From the NCBI GenBank assembly GCA_963971305.1, contig OZ020306.1, forward strand, positions 62,903,022 through 62,967,021: DNA of 64,000 nt, written 5' to 3'. Position 1 is the first letter of the stretch. Each line of letters opens with the position of its first letter. This document shows, piece after piece, positions 23,308 through 36,063 of the stretch. The DNA is from Arcuatula senhousia. Taxonomy: Eukaryota > Mollusca > Bivalvia > Mytilida > Mytilidae. The notes below the pieces were generated by a model. It saw only the letters and a program-made list of their open reading frames with translations, was not told the DNA's origin and searched no databases. The translations under genes were made by a program, and so were the position numbers.

Positions 23308-26300
23308 TAATAGTACAGGATGATGTTCCCCTGGAGGTAGGTTTGTAGAGAGACTGTATATCATTATGCAGGATGATATTCCCCAGGAGGTAGGTTTGTA
23401 GAGAGACTGTTTATCAGTGTGCAGGACTATGTTCCCCAGGAGGCAGGTGTGTAGAGTGGCTGTATATCAGTCTAATGGATGATGTTCCCATGGATGTAGT
23501 TGTGTGGAGTGACTGTATATCTGTGTACAGGATGGTGTTCCCAGGGATGTAGGTGTGTAGAGTGACTGAATATAAGTGTATTGTATGATGTTCCTAGGGA
23601 GGCAGGTGTGTAGAGTAGCTGTATATAAGTATAGATTATGATGTTCCCAAGGAGGCAGGTGTGTAGGTTGACCGTATATCAGTGTACAGGATGATGTTCC
23701 CTGGGAGGCAAATGTGTAGGGTGACTGTATATCAGTGTACTGGATGATGTTCCCATGGATGTAGGTGTGGAGGGTGACTGTAAATCAGTATACAGGAGGA
23801 TGTTCCCCAGGTGTGTAGGATGACTCTATAAAAGTGTACTGGATATTATTCCCCAGGCGGTAGGCTTGATATGAGACTTTATATCAGTGTGCAGGATTAT
23901 GTTCCCCAGGAGGCAGGTGTGGAGGGTGACTGTATATAAGTGTATTGTATGATGTTCCTAGGGAGGCAGGTGTGTAGAGTAACTGTATATAAGTATAGAT
24001 TATGATGTTCCCAAGGAAGCAGGTGAGTAAAGTGACTGTATTTCAATATACAGGATGATGGTCCCCGGAGGCAGGTGTGTAGAGAAACTGTATATCAGTG
24101 TGCAGGATTATGTTCCCTAGGAAGCAGATTTGGAGGGCGACTGTATTTAAGTATACAGGAGGATGTTCCCCAGGAGGCAGGTGTGTAGGATGACTCTATA
24201 AAAGTGTACTGGATGATATTCCCCAGGCGGTAGGTTTGATTAGAGACTTTATATCAGTGTGCAGGATTATGTTCCCCAGGAGGCAGGTGTGGAGGGTGAG
24301 TGAATATCAGTATACAGGAGGATGTTCCCCAGGAGGTAGGTGTGTAGGATGTTTCTATAAAAGTATCCTAGATGATATTACCCAGGCGGTAAGTTTGTAG
24401 ATAAACTGTATATCAGTGTGCAGGATGATGTTCCCCAGGAGGCAGGTGTGTAGGGTTACTTTATATATAATTGTACAGGATGATGTTCCCCTGGAGGTAG
24501 GTTTGTAGAGAGACTGTATATCATTGTGCAGGATGATATTCCCCAGGAGGTAGGTTTGTAGAGAGACTGTTTATCATTGTGCAGGATTATGTTCCCCAAA
24601 AAGCAGGTTAGTAGGATGACTGTATATCAGTGTACTGGATGATGATCCTACGGACGCACGTATGTATAGTTACCGTGTATCAGTATACATGATGATCTTA
24701 TCCATGAAGCGGTGTGTAGGATAGTTGTATATCAGTATACATGATGATGTTCACATGGAAGTTGGTGTGTAGAATGACTGTATATCAGTCTACAGGATGA
24801 TGTTCTCCAGGAGGCAGGTGTGTAGAGAAACTGAATATCAGTGTGCAGGATTTAGTTCCTCAGGAAGCAGGTGTGTAAAATGACTGTATATCAGTGTGCG
24901 GGATAATGTTTCCAAGGAAGCAGGTGTGTAGAGTGACTGTATTTCAATATACAGGACGATGTTCCCCAGGAGGCAGGTGTGTAGGGTGACTCTTTATAAG
25001 TGTACAGGATGATGTTCTCCAGGAGGTAGGTTTGTAGAGAGACTGTATATCAGTGTGCAGGATTGTGTTCCCCAGGAGGCAGGTGTGGAGGGTGACTGTA
25101 TATCAGTATACAGGATGATGTTCCCCAGGAGGTATGTGTGTAGGGTGACTCTATAAAAGTGTACAGGATGATGTTCCCTAGGAGGCATGTTTTGTAGAGT
25201 GAATGTAAATCAGTATACAGGATGATGTTCCTTTAGAAGCAGGTGTGTAGAATGACTGTATATCAGTGTGCGGGATGATATTTCCAAGGAAGCAGGTGTG
25301 CAAAGTGATTGTATTTCAATATACAGGTTGATTTTTCTAGGAGGCAGGTTTGTAGGGTGACTTTATATTCGTGTACAGGATTATGTTCCCCCGGAGGCAG
25401 GTGTGGAGGGTGACTTTAAATCAGTGTGCAGGATGATGTTTCCAAGGAGGCAGGTGTTCCTCAGGAGGCAGGTGTGTATGATGACTCTATAAAAGTGTAC
25501 CGGATAATATTCCCCAGGCGGTAGGTTTGTAGAGAAACTGTATATCATTGTGCAAGATTATGTTCCCCAGGAAGCAGATTTGGAGGGTGACTGTATTTTA
25601 ATATACAGGAGGATGTTCCCCAGGAGGTAGGTGTGTAGGATGACTCTATAAAAGTGTACTGGATATTATTCCCCAGGCGGTGGGTTTGATGAGGGACTTT
25701 ATATCAGTGTGCAGGATTATGTTCCCTAGGAGGCAGGTGTGGAGGGTGAGTGAATATCAGTATACAGGAGGATGTTCCCCAGGAGGTAGGTGTGTAGGAT
25801 GTTTCTATAAAAGTATCCTAGATGATATTACCCAGGCGGTAAGTTTGTAGATAAACTGTATATCAGTGTGCAGGATGATGTTCCCCAGGAGGCAGGTGTG
25901 TAGGGTTACTTTATATATAATTGTACAGGATGATGTTCCCCTGGAGGTAGGTTTGTAGAGAGACTGTATATCATTGTGCAGGATGATATTCCCCAGGAGG
26001 TAGGTTTGTAGAGAGACTGTTTATCATTGTGCAGGATTATGTTCCCCAAAAAGCAGGTTAGTAGGATGACTGTATATCAGTGTACTGGATGATGATCCTA
26101 CGGACGCACGTATGTATAGTTACCGTGTATCAGTATACATGATGATCTTATCCATGAAGCGGTGTGTAGGATAGTTGTATATCAGTATACATGATGATGT
26201 TCACATGGAAGTTGGTGTGTAGAATGACTGTATATCAGTCTACAGGATGATGTTCTCCAGGAGGCAGGTGTGTAGAGAAACTGAATATCAGTGTGCAGGA

Positions 26301-27840
26301 TTTAGTTCCTCAGGAAGCAGGTGTGTAAAATGACTGTATATCAGTGTGCGGGATAATGTTTCCAAGGAAGCAGGTGTGTAGAGTGACTGTATTTCAATAT
26401 ACAGGACGATGTTCCCCAGGAGGCAGGTGTGTAGGGTGACTCTTTATAAGTGTACAGGATGATGTTCTCCAGGAGGTAGGTTTGTAGAGAGACTGTATAT
26501 CAGTGTGCAGGATTGTGTTCCCCAGGAGGCAGGTGTGGAGGGTGACTGTATATCAGTATACAGGATGATGTTCCCCAGGAGGTATGTGTGTAGGGTGACT
26601 CTATAAAAGTGTACAGGATGATGTTCCCTAGGAGGCATGTTTTGTAGAGTGAATGTAAATCAGTATACAGGATGATGTTCCTTTAGAAGCAGGTGTGTAG
26701 AATGACTGTATATCAGTGTGCGGGATGATATTTCCAAGGAAGCAGGTGTGCAAAGTGATTGTATTTCACTATACAGGTTGATTTTTCTAGGAGGCAGGTT
26801 TGTAGGGTGACTTTATATTCGTGTACAGGATTATGTTCCCCCGGAGGCAGGTGTGGAGGGTGACTTTAAATCAGTGTGCAGGATGATGTTTCCAAGGAGG
26901 CAGGTGTTCCTCAGGAGGCAGGTGTGTATGATGACTCTATAAAAGTGTTCCGGATAATATTCCCCAGGCGGTAGGTTTGTAGAGAAACTGTATATCATTG
27001 TGCAAGATTATGTTCCCCAGGAAGCAGATTTGGAGGGTGACTGTATTTTAATATACAGGAGGATGTTCCCCAGGAGGTAGGTGTGTAGGATGACTCTATA
27101 AAAGTGTACTGGATATTATTCCCCAGGCGGTAGGTTTGATGAGGGACTTTATATCAGTGTGCAGGATTATGTTCCCTAGGAGGCAGGTGTGGAGGGTGAC
27201 TTTAAATCAGTGTGCAGGATGATGTTTCCAAGGAAGCAGGTGAGTAAAGTGACTGTATTTTAATATACAGATGATATTCACCAGGAGGCAAGTGTGTAGG
27301 GTGACTTGATATAAGTGTACAGGATGATGTTCCCCAGGAGGTAGGTTTGTAAAGAGATTGTATATCAGTGTTCAGGATTGTGTTCCCCAGGAGGCAGGTG
27401 TGGAGGGTGATTGTATATCAGTATACAGGATGATGTTCCCCAGAAGACAGGTTTGTAGGATGACTATAAAAGTGTACAGGATGATGTTCCCTAAGAGGTA
27501 GGTTTGTAGAGACTGTATATCGGTGTACAGGATTATGTTCCCTGGGAGGCATGTGTGAAAGATGACTATATATCAGTATACAGGATGATGTTCCCCAGGA
27601 GGCAGGTGTGTTGGTTGACTCTTTAAATAAGTGTATAGGATGATGTTCCCCAGGAGGTAGGTTTGTAGAGAGACTCTATATCATTGTGCATGATTATGTT
27701 GCCCAGGAAGCAGGTGTGGAGGGTGACTTTAGATCAGTGTGCAGAATGACATTTTCAAGGAAGCAGGTGTGTAGGGTGCCTGTATTTAAATATACAGGAT
27801 GATGTTCCCTAGGAGGCAAGTGTGTATGGTGAATTTATGA
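23308..27840 (-). repeat. Satellite C array, arm 2b (inverted)
   Basis: Continuation of arm 2 beyond the inserted element, with the same 53-bp monomers on the minus strand. It includes a 1450-bp tandem duplication. The right edge is abrupt: GTGTATGGTGAATTTATGA is followed directly by GTCAACCTACACACATGCC, the opposite orientation, with no spacer. Confidence 0.95.
24240..27139 (-). repeat. 1450-bp tandem duplication within arm 2 (two copies)
   Basis: The two halves (about 24240-25689 and 25690-27139) match base for base over long stretches at an offset of 1450, including idiosyncratic words such as CCTACGGACGCACGTATG and CATGAAGCGGTGTGTAGG. Visible differences include TTTCAATATACAGG versus TTTCACTATACAGG and GTGTACCGG versus GTGTTCCGG. 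1450 is not a multiple of 53, so the exchange was out of monomer register or includes shortened units. Confidence 0.85.
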
Positions 27841-30800
27841 GTCAACCTACACACATGCCTCCATGGGGCACATCATCCTGTATACTGATATATAGTCATC
27901 TTCCACACCTCCCGGAGAACATCCTACACACCTGCCTCCTGGGGATTATCCTCCTGTATACTAAAATACCCTCCAAATCTGCTTCCCGGGGAACATAATC
28001 CTGCACACTGATATACAGTTTCTCTACAAACCAACCGCCTGGGAAATATCATCCAGTACACTTTTATAGAGTATCCTACACACCTGCCTACTGAGGAACA
28101 TCCTCCTGTATACTGATATACAGTCTCTCTACAAACGTACCTCCCGGAGAACATAATCCTGTACACTTATAAAGAGTCACCCTACACACCTGCCTCCTGG
28201 GGAACATCGTCCTGTATATTGAAATACAGTCACTCTAGACACCTGCTTCCTTGGAAACATCATCCCGCACACTGATATACAGTCATTCTACACACCTGAT
28301 TCCTGGGGAACTAAATTCTGCGCACTGATATACAGTTTATCTACACACCTGCCTTCTGGGTAACATCATCCTGTAGACTGATATACAGTCATTCTACACA
28401 CCTACTTCCATGGGAACATCATCATGTATACTTATATACAATCACCCTACACACTGTCTCATGGATAAGATCATCATGTATACTGATATACGGTAACCCT
28501 GCATACCTGCGTCCGTAGGATCATCATCCAGTACACTGATATACAGTCACTCTACACACCTACTTCAATGGGAACATCTTCCTGTACACTGATACACAGT
28601 CACCCTACAAACCTGCTTCCTGAGAAACATCATCCTGTATAATGATATACATTCACCCTCTACATATGCTTTTTGGGGAACATAATCCTGCACAATGATA
28701 TACGATTTCTCTACAAACTTACGTCCTGGGTAACATCATCCTGTACCTTTTTTACAGAGTCACCCTTCACACCTGCCGCCTGGGTACAAAATCCTGTACA
28801 CTGATCTACAGTCACTCTACAAACCTTGCTTCCTGGGAACTTTATCTAGTACACTGATATACATTCACTCTACAAACTTGCCGCCTGGGGAACTTCATCC
28901 TGTATACTGATATACAGTGTCTCTACAAACCTACCTCCTTGGGAATATCATCCTGTACACTTTTGTAGAGTCATCCTACACACTTGCCGCCTAGAGAACA
29001 TCACCCTGTATACTGATATACAGTCTCTCTACAAAACTACCTCCTGGGGAATATCATCCTGTACGCTTTTATAGAGTCACCCTCCACACCTGCCTCCTGG
29101 GGAACATAATCCTGCACAATGATATACAGTCACTTTATAACCCTAACTCCTGGGGAATATTATCCTATACACTTATATAAAATGTCAACCAACACACCTG
29201 CCTCCTGGGGAACATCATCCTGTATACTGATATATAGTCATCTTCCACACCTGCCTCCCGGGGAACATAATCCTGTACACTGATATACAGTCTCTCTACA
29301 AACCTGCCTCCTAGGGAACATCATCCTGTACACTTTTATAGTCATCCTACACACCTGCCTTCTGGGGAACATCATCCTGTATACTCATATACAATCACCC
29401 TCCACATCTACCTCCTGGGGAACACAATCCTGAACACTGATATACAATCTCTCTACAAACCTACCTCCTGGGGAACATCATCCTGTACACTTAAATAGAG
29501 TCACCCTACACACCTGCCTCCTGGGGAACATCCTTCTGTATTCTAAAATACAGTCACCCTCCAAATCTGCTTCCTGGGGAACATAATCCTGCACACTGAT
29601 ATACAGTTTCTCTACAAACCTACCGCCTGGGGAATATCATCCAGTACACTTTTATAGAGAAGTCCTACACACCTGCCTCCTGGGGAACATCCTCCTGTAT
29701 ACTGATATACAGTCACCCTCCACACCTGCCTCCTGAGGAACATAATCCTGCACACTGATATAAAGTCTCTCATCAAACCTACCGCCTGGGGAATATCATT
29801 CAGTACACTTTTATAGAGTCATCCTACACACCTGCCTCCTGGGGATTATCCTCCTGTATACTAAAATACAGTCACCCTCCAAATCTGCTTCCTGGGGAAC
29901 ATAATCCTGCACACTGATATACAGTTTCTCTACAAACCAACCGCCTGGGAAATATCATCCAGTACACTTATAAAGAGTCACCCTACACACCTGCGTCCTG
30001 GAGAACATCGTCCTGTATATTGAAATACAGTCACTCTACACACCTGCTTCCTTGGAAACATCATCCCGCACACTGATATACAGTCACTGTACACACCTGC
30101 TTCCTTGGAAACATCATCCCGCACACTGATATACAGTCACCCTACACACCTGCCTCCTGGGGAACATCGTCCTGTATATTGAAATACAGTCAATCTACAC
30201 ACCTACTTCCATGGGAACATCATCATGTATACTGATATACAATCACCCTACACACCGCTTTATGGGTAAGATCATCATGTAAACTGATATACGGTAACTC
30301 TACATACCTGCTTCCGTAGGATCATCATCAAGTACACTGATATACAGTCACTCTACACACCTACTTCAATGGGAACATCATCCTGTACACTGATATACAG
30401 TCACCCTACAAAGCTTTGGGGAACATAATCCTGCACAATGATATACAATTTGTCTACAAACCTACCTCCTTGGGAACATCATCCTGTACCGTTTTTATAG
30501 AGTCACCCTTCACACCTGCCTCCTGGGTACAAAATCCTGTACACTGATCTACAGTCACTCTACAAACCTACATTCCTGGGAACATTATCCAGTGCACTAA
30601 TATACAGTCACTCTACAAACTTGCTTCCTGGGGAACATCATCCTGTATACTGATATACAGTCTCTCTACAAACCTACCTCCTTGGGAATATCACCCTGTA
30701 CACTTTTATAGAGTCATCCTACACATTTGCCGCCTAGAGAACATCATCCTGTATACTGATATACAGTCTCTTTACAAACCTACCTCCAGGGGAATATCAT

Positions 30801-33800
30801 CATGTACGCTTTTATAGAATCACCATCCACACCTGCCTCCTGGGGGACATAATCCTGCACATTGATATACAGTCTCTCTACAAACCTACCTACTGGGGAA
30901 CATCATCCTGTACACTTATATAAAGTCACCCTACACACCTGCCTCCTAGGGAACATCATCCTGTATATTTAAATACAGTCACCCTACACACCTGCTTCCT
31001 TGGAAACGTCATCCTGCACACTGATTTAAAGTCACCCTCCACACCTGCTTTCTAGGAAACATAATCCTACACAATGATATACAGTCTCTTAAGAAATCTA
31101 CCTCCTGGGGAACATCATCTTATACACTTATATAAAGAGTCAACCTACACACCTGCCTCCTGGGGAACATCATCCTGTATACTGATATATAGTCATCTTC
31201 CGTACCTGCCTCCCGGGGAACATAATCCTTTACACCGATATACAGTCTCTTTACAAACCTACCTTCTAGGGAACATCATCCTGTACACTTTTATAGTCAT
31301 CCTACACACCTGCCTTCTGGGGAACATCATCCTGTACACTTATATAGAGTCACCCTTCACACATGCCTCCTGGGAAACATCATCCTATATATTGAAATAC
31401 AGTCAGTCTACGCACCTGCTTCCTTGGAAATATCATCCTGCACACTGACTTAAAGTCACCCTCAACACCTGCCTCCTGGGGAACATTATCCTGCACACTG
31501 ATATCAAGTCTTTCATCAAACCTACCGCCTGGGGAATATCATCCAGTACACTTTTATAGAGTCATCCTACACACCTGCTTCCTTGGGAACATCCTCCTGT
31601 ATACTAAAATACAGTCAACCTCCAAATCTGCTTCCTGGGGAACATAATCTTGCACACTGATATACAGTTTCTCTACAAACCTACCGCCTGGGGAATATCA
31701 TCCAGTACACTTTTTATAGAGTCATCCTACACACCTACCTCCTGGGGAACATCCTTCTGTATACTGATATACAGTCACCTTCCACACCTGCCTCCTGGGG
31801 AACATAATCCTGTACACGAATATAAAGTCACCCTTCACACCTGCCTCCTGGACAAATCAACCTGTATATTGAAATACAATCACTCTACACACCTGCCTCC
31901 TGGGGAACATAATCCTGTTAACTGATTTACATTCTTTGTACAAACCTGCCTCCTAGGAAACATCATCCTGTACATTGATATACAGTCAATCTACACACCT
32001 ATATCCATGGGAACATCATCCAGTACACTGATATACAGTCACCCTACACATCTGTCTCCAAGGAAACATCATCCTGTACACTGATATACGGTTACCCTAC
32101 ACATCTGCCTCCTTGGGAACATCATAATCTATACTTATATACAGTTACTCTACACACCTGCCTCCCTAGAAATATCATACAATACACTGATATACAGTCA
32201 CTCTACACACTTACATCCCTGGGAACATCATCCTGTACACAGATATACAGTCACTCTACACAACTATATCCATAGGAACATTATCCAGTATAGACTGATA
32301 TACAGTCACTCTACACATTTACCTCCCTTGGAACATCATCCAGTACACTGATATACAGTCACTCTACACACCTGCCTCCTGGGAAATATCATCCTGCACA
32401 CTGATATACAGTCTCTCTACAAGCCTACCTCCAGGGGAACATCATCCTGTACTATTATATATAAAGTAACCTTACACACCTGCCTCCTGGGGAACATCAT
32501 CCTGTTTACTGATATACAGTCACCCTCCTCATCTGCTTCCTGGGGAACATAATCATGCACACTGATATACAGTTTTTCTACAAACCTACCGCCTGGGGAA
32601 TATCATCCAGTACACTTTTATAAAGTCATCCTACACACCTGCCTCCTGGGGAACATTCTTCTGTATACTGATATTCAGTCACCCTCCACACCTGCCTCCT
32701 GGGGAACATAATCCTGCACACTGATATAAAGTCTCTCATCACACCTACCGCCTGGGGAATATCATCCAGTACACTTTTATAGAGTCATCCTACACACCTG
32801 CCTCCTGGGGAACATCCTCCTGTATACTGATATACATTCACCCTCCACACCTGCTTCCTGGGGAACATAATCCTGCACACTGATATACAGTTTTTCTACA
32901 AACCTACCGCCTGGGGAATATCATCCAGTACACTTTTATAGAGTCACCCTACACACCTGCCTCCTGGGGAACATCCACCTCTTAACTGATATACGATCAA
33001 CCTCCACACCTGCCTCCTGGTGAACATCATCCTGTATACTGATTTACATTCACTCTACAAAACATGCCTCCTAGGGAACATCATCCTGTACACTGATATA
33101 GAGTCATCCTACACACCTGCCTCCTGGGGAACATTCTTTTGTATACTGATATTCAGTCACCCTCCACACCTGCCTCCTGGGGAACATAATCCTGCACACT
33201 GATATAAAGTCTCTCATCACACCTACCGCCTGGGGAATATCATCCAGTACACTTTTATAGAGTCATCCTACACACCTGCCTCCTGGGGATTATCCTCCTG
33301 TATACTAAAATACAGTCACCCTCCAAATCTGCTTCCTGGGGAACATAATCCTGCACACTGATATACAGTTTTTCTACAAACCTACCGCCTGGGGAATATC
33401 ATCCAGTACACTTTTATAGAGTCATCCTACACACCTGCCTCCTGGGGAACATCTTCCTGTATACTGATATACAGTCAACCTCCACACCTGCCTCCTGGGA
33501 AACATCATCCTGTATACTGATTTACATTCACTCTACAAAACATGCCTCCTAGGGAACATCATCCTGTACACTGATATAGAGTCATCCTACACACCTTCCT
33601 CCTGGGGAACATTCTTTTGTATACTGATATTCAGTCACCCTCCACACCTGCCTCCTGGGGAACATAATCCTGCACACTGATATAAAGTCTCTCATCACAC
33701 CTACCGCCTGGGGAATATCATCCAGTACACTTTAATAGAGTCATCCTACACACCTGCCTCCTGGGGAACATTATCCTGTATATTGAAATACAGTCACTCT

Positions 33801-34727
33801 ACGCACCTGCTTTCTTGGAAACATCATCCTGCACACTGATTTAAAGTCACCCTCCACACCTGCCTCCTGGGGTAAATAAGCCAGTACACTGATATACAGT
33901 CACTCTACACACCTACTTCAATGGGAATATCATCCTGTACACTGATTTACAGTCACCCTACAAACCTTTTGAGGAACAAAATCCTGCACAATGATATACA
34001 ATTTCTCTACAAACCTACCTCCTGAGGAACATCATCCTGTACCTTTTTTATAGAGTCACCCTTCAAACCTGCCTCCTGGGTACAAAATCCTGTACACTGA
34101 TCTACAGTCACTCTACAAACCTACAGTCACTCTACAAAACTGATTTACATTCTCTTTACAAACCTGCCTCCTAGGGAACATCATTCTGTACATTGATATA
34201 CAGTCAATCTACACACCTGCCTCCTGGGGAACATAATCCTGCACACTGATATAAAGTCTCTCATTAAACCTACCGCCTGGGGAATATCATTCAGTACACT
34301 TTTATAGAGTCATCCTACACACCTGCCTCCTGGGGATTATCCTCCTGTATACTAAAATACAGTCACCCTCCAAATCTGCTTCCTGGGGAACATAATCCTG
34401 CACACTGATATACAGTTTTTCTACAAACCTACCGCCTGGGGAATATCATCCAGTACACTTTTATAGAGTCATCCTACACACCTGCCTCCTGGGGAACATC
34501 CTTCTGTAATCTGATATGCAGTCACCCTCCACACCTGCCTCCTGGGGAACATAATCCTGTACACGAATATAAAGTCACCCTACACACCTGCCTCCTGGAA
34601 AAATCAACCTGTATATTGAAATACAGTCACTCTACACACCTGCCTTCTGGGGAACATAATCCTGTTAACTGATTTACATTCTCTTTACAAACCTTCCTCC
34701 TAGGGAACATCATCCTGTACATTGATA
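27841..34727 (+). repeat. Satellite C array, arm 3a, C-rich strand on +
   Basis: 53-bp monomers return to the orientation of arm 1. The same landmark families as in arm 2 appear reverse-complemented, for example CACCGCTTTATGGGTAAGATC and CTGCTTCCGTAGGATCATC near 30255-30325, counterparts of ~24650 in arm 2. The array is broken by the element at 34730. Confidence 0.95.
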
Positions 34728-34729
34728 TA

Positions 34730-35627
34730 CAGTGAAACTTCTCTAAACCGGCCGCCACAGGGACCATGTAAAATGGCCAGTTTAGAGGGGTGGCCGGTTT
34801 TGTGAGTGTCTCCTTAATGTCCATCGATGTTACAACCCATGATCAAAGTATGTTGATCTTAAATTGATCATAAAGTATATTCTTTATATTATACTTTTGG
34901 AAAAGTGTCTTGGTCACATTAAAAAATATAGTTATGTTTATTTATTTTACATTTTTATTTGATATTTTTATATGATATTAAATTTGATTTATAGTAAAGT
35001 TAACAAATTGAGGATTTAACAATCCTACAGTTTTAGAATATTGACAACACCTTTGGTTCACTTCATAAGTTTGAAATATACTTTATCAGTCTGGCATAAA
35101 TTGAAATACAAATATATCAATTTTTAAAATATTTTCAAGACTATTTCTCATATTATAAATTATTTTCAGCTCATTTATTCCAATTTACATGATAAAATTG
35201 CCTAACAATATTTTGATCGGCTTGAACAGACGGATTTGAATAAACAAATCATGTCACAATAATTCACAAAAGTGCAATTTATGTTTCCATAATTCTTTAA
35301 TTTACCATATTTAGATTAATTGTTTATATAATAATTAAAATTTACTTGTGTATGGTTTCAAAATTCTTTAATTAGTTTTTATAACTTGTGTGTTGACAAC
35401 TTTATTACCTGTGGCATTGATTGTTTGGCCAGTATTCAGGGGTTAAAAGTACTTGAGTAATGAAGGAAAAGTTTCAACAAGGTGGCCGGTGTACGGTTTG
35501 GAGGGGTGGCCGGTATTGTGAGGAAAATTTACATAGATTTTAAAAGAATTCTGCAGGGACTTTTTGAAATGGCCAGTTTAAAGGGGTGGCCAGTTTTCAG
35601 GGGGTCCGGTTTAGAGAAGTTTCACTG
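34730..35627. mobile_element. 898-bp non-autonomous element, ends CAGTGAAACTTCTCTAAACC, TA target duplication
   Basis: The left end CAGTGAAACTTCTCTAAACC is the exact reverse complement of the right end GGTTTAGAGAAGTTTCACTG. TA flanks it (34728-34729, 35628-35629), and the uninterrupted paralogue at ~46713 reads GATATACAGTCAATC. Subterminal GGGGTGGCCGGT words repeat at both ends, in varying spacing. The AT-rich interior has no transposase-sized frame. The ends and TA duplication fit the Tc1/mariner/pogo group; pogo-like is my inference. A 138-codon open frame across its right end and the adjacent array is a chance product. Confidence 0.82.
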
Positions 35628-36063
35628 TACAGTCAATCTACACACCTACATCCATGGGAACATCATCCAGTACACTGATATACAGTCACCCTACACATCT
35701 GTCTCCCAGGGAACATCATCCTGTACACTGATATACGGTCACCCTACACACCTGCCTAATTGGGAGCATCATAATCTATACTTATATACAGTTACTCTAC
35801 ACACCTGCCTCCCTAGGAACATCATACAATACACTGATATACAGTCACTCTACACACCTAGTCTACTGGATGATGTTCCAATGGATGTAGTTGTGTAGAG
35901 TGACTGTATATCTGCGTACAGGATGATGTTTCCAGGGATGTACTGATATACAGTCACTCTACACATTTACCTCCCTTGGAACATCATCCAGTACACTGAT
36001 ATACAGTCACTCTACACACCTGCCTCCTGGAGAACATAGTCCTGCACGCTGATAAACAGTCTC

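Noticed and set aside
35482..35898. 138-codon open frame, the longest in the window
   Set aside because: It starts within the right end of the TA-flanked element and continues into 53-bp monomers and the micro-inversion, so it is a chance fusion of two repeat types.
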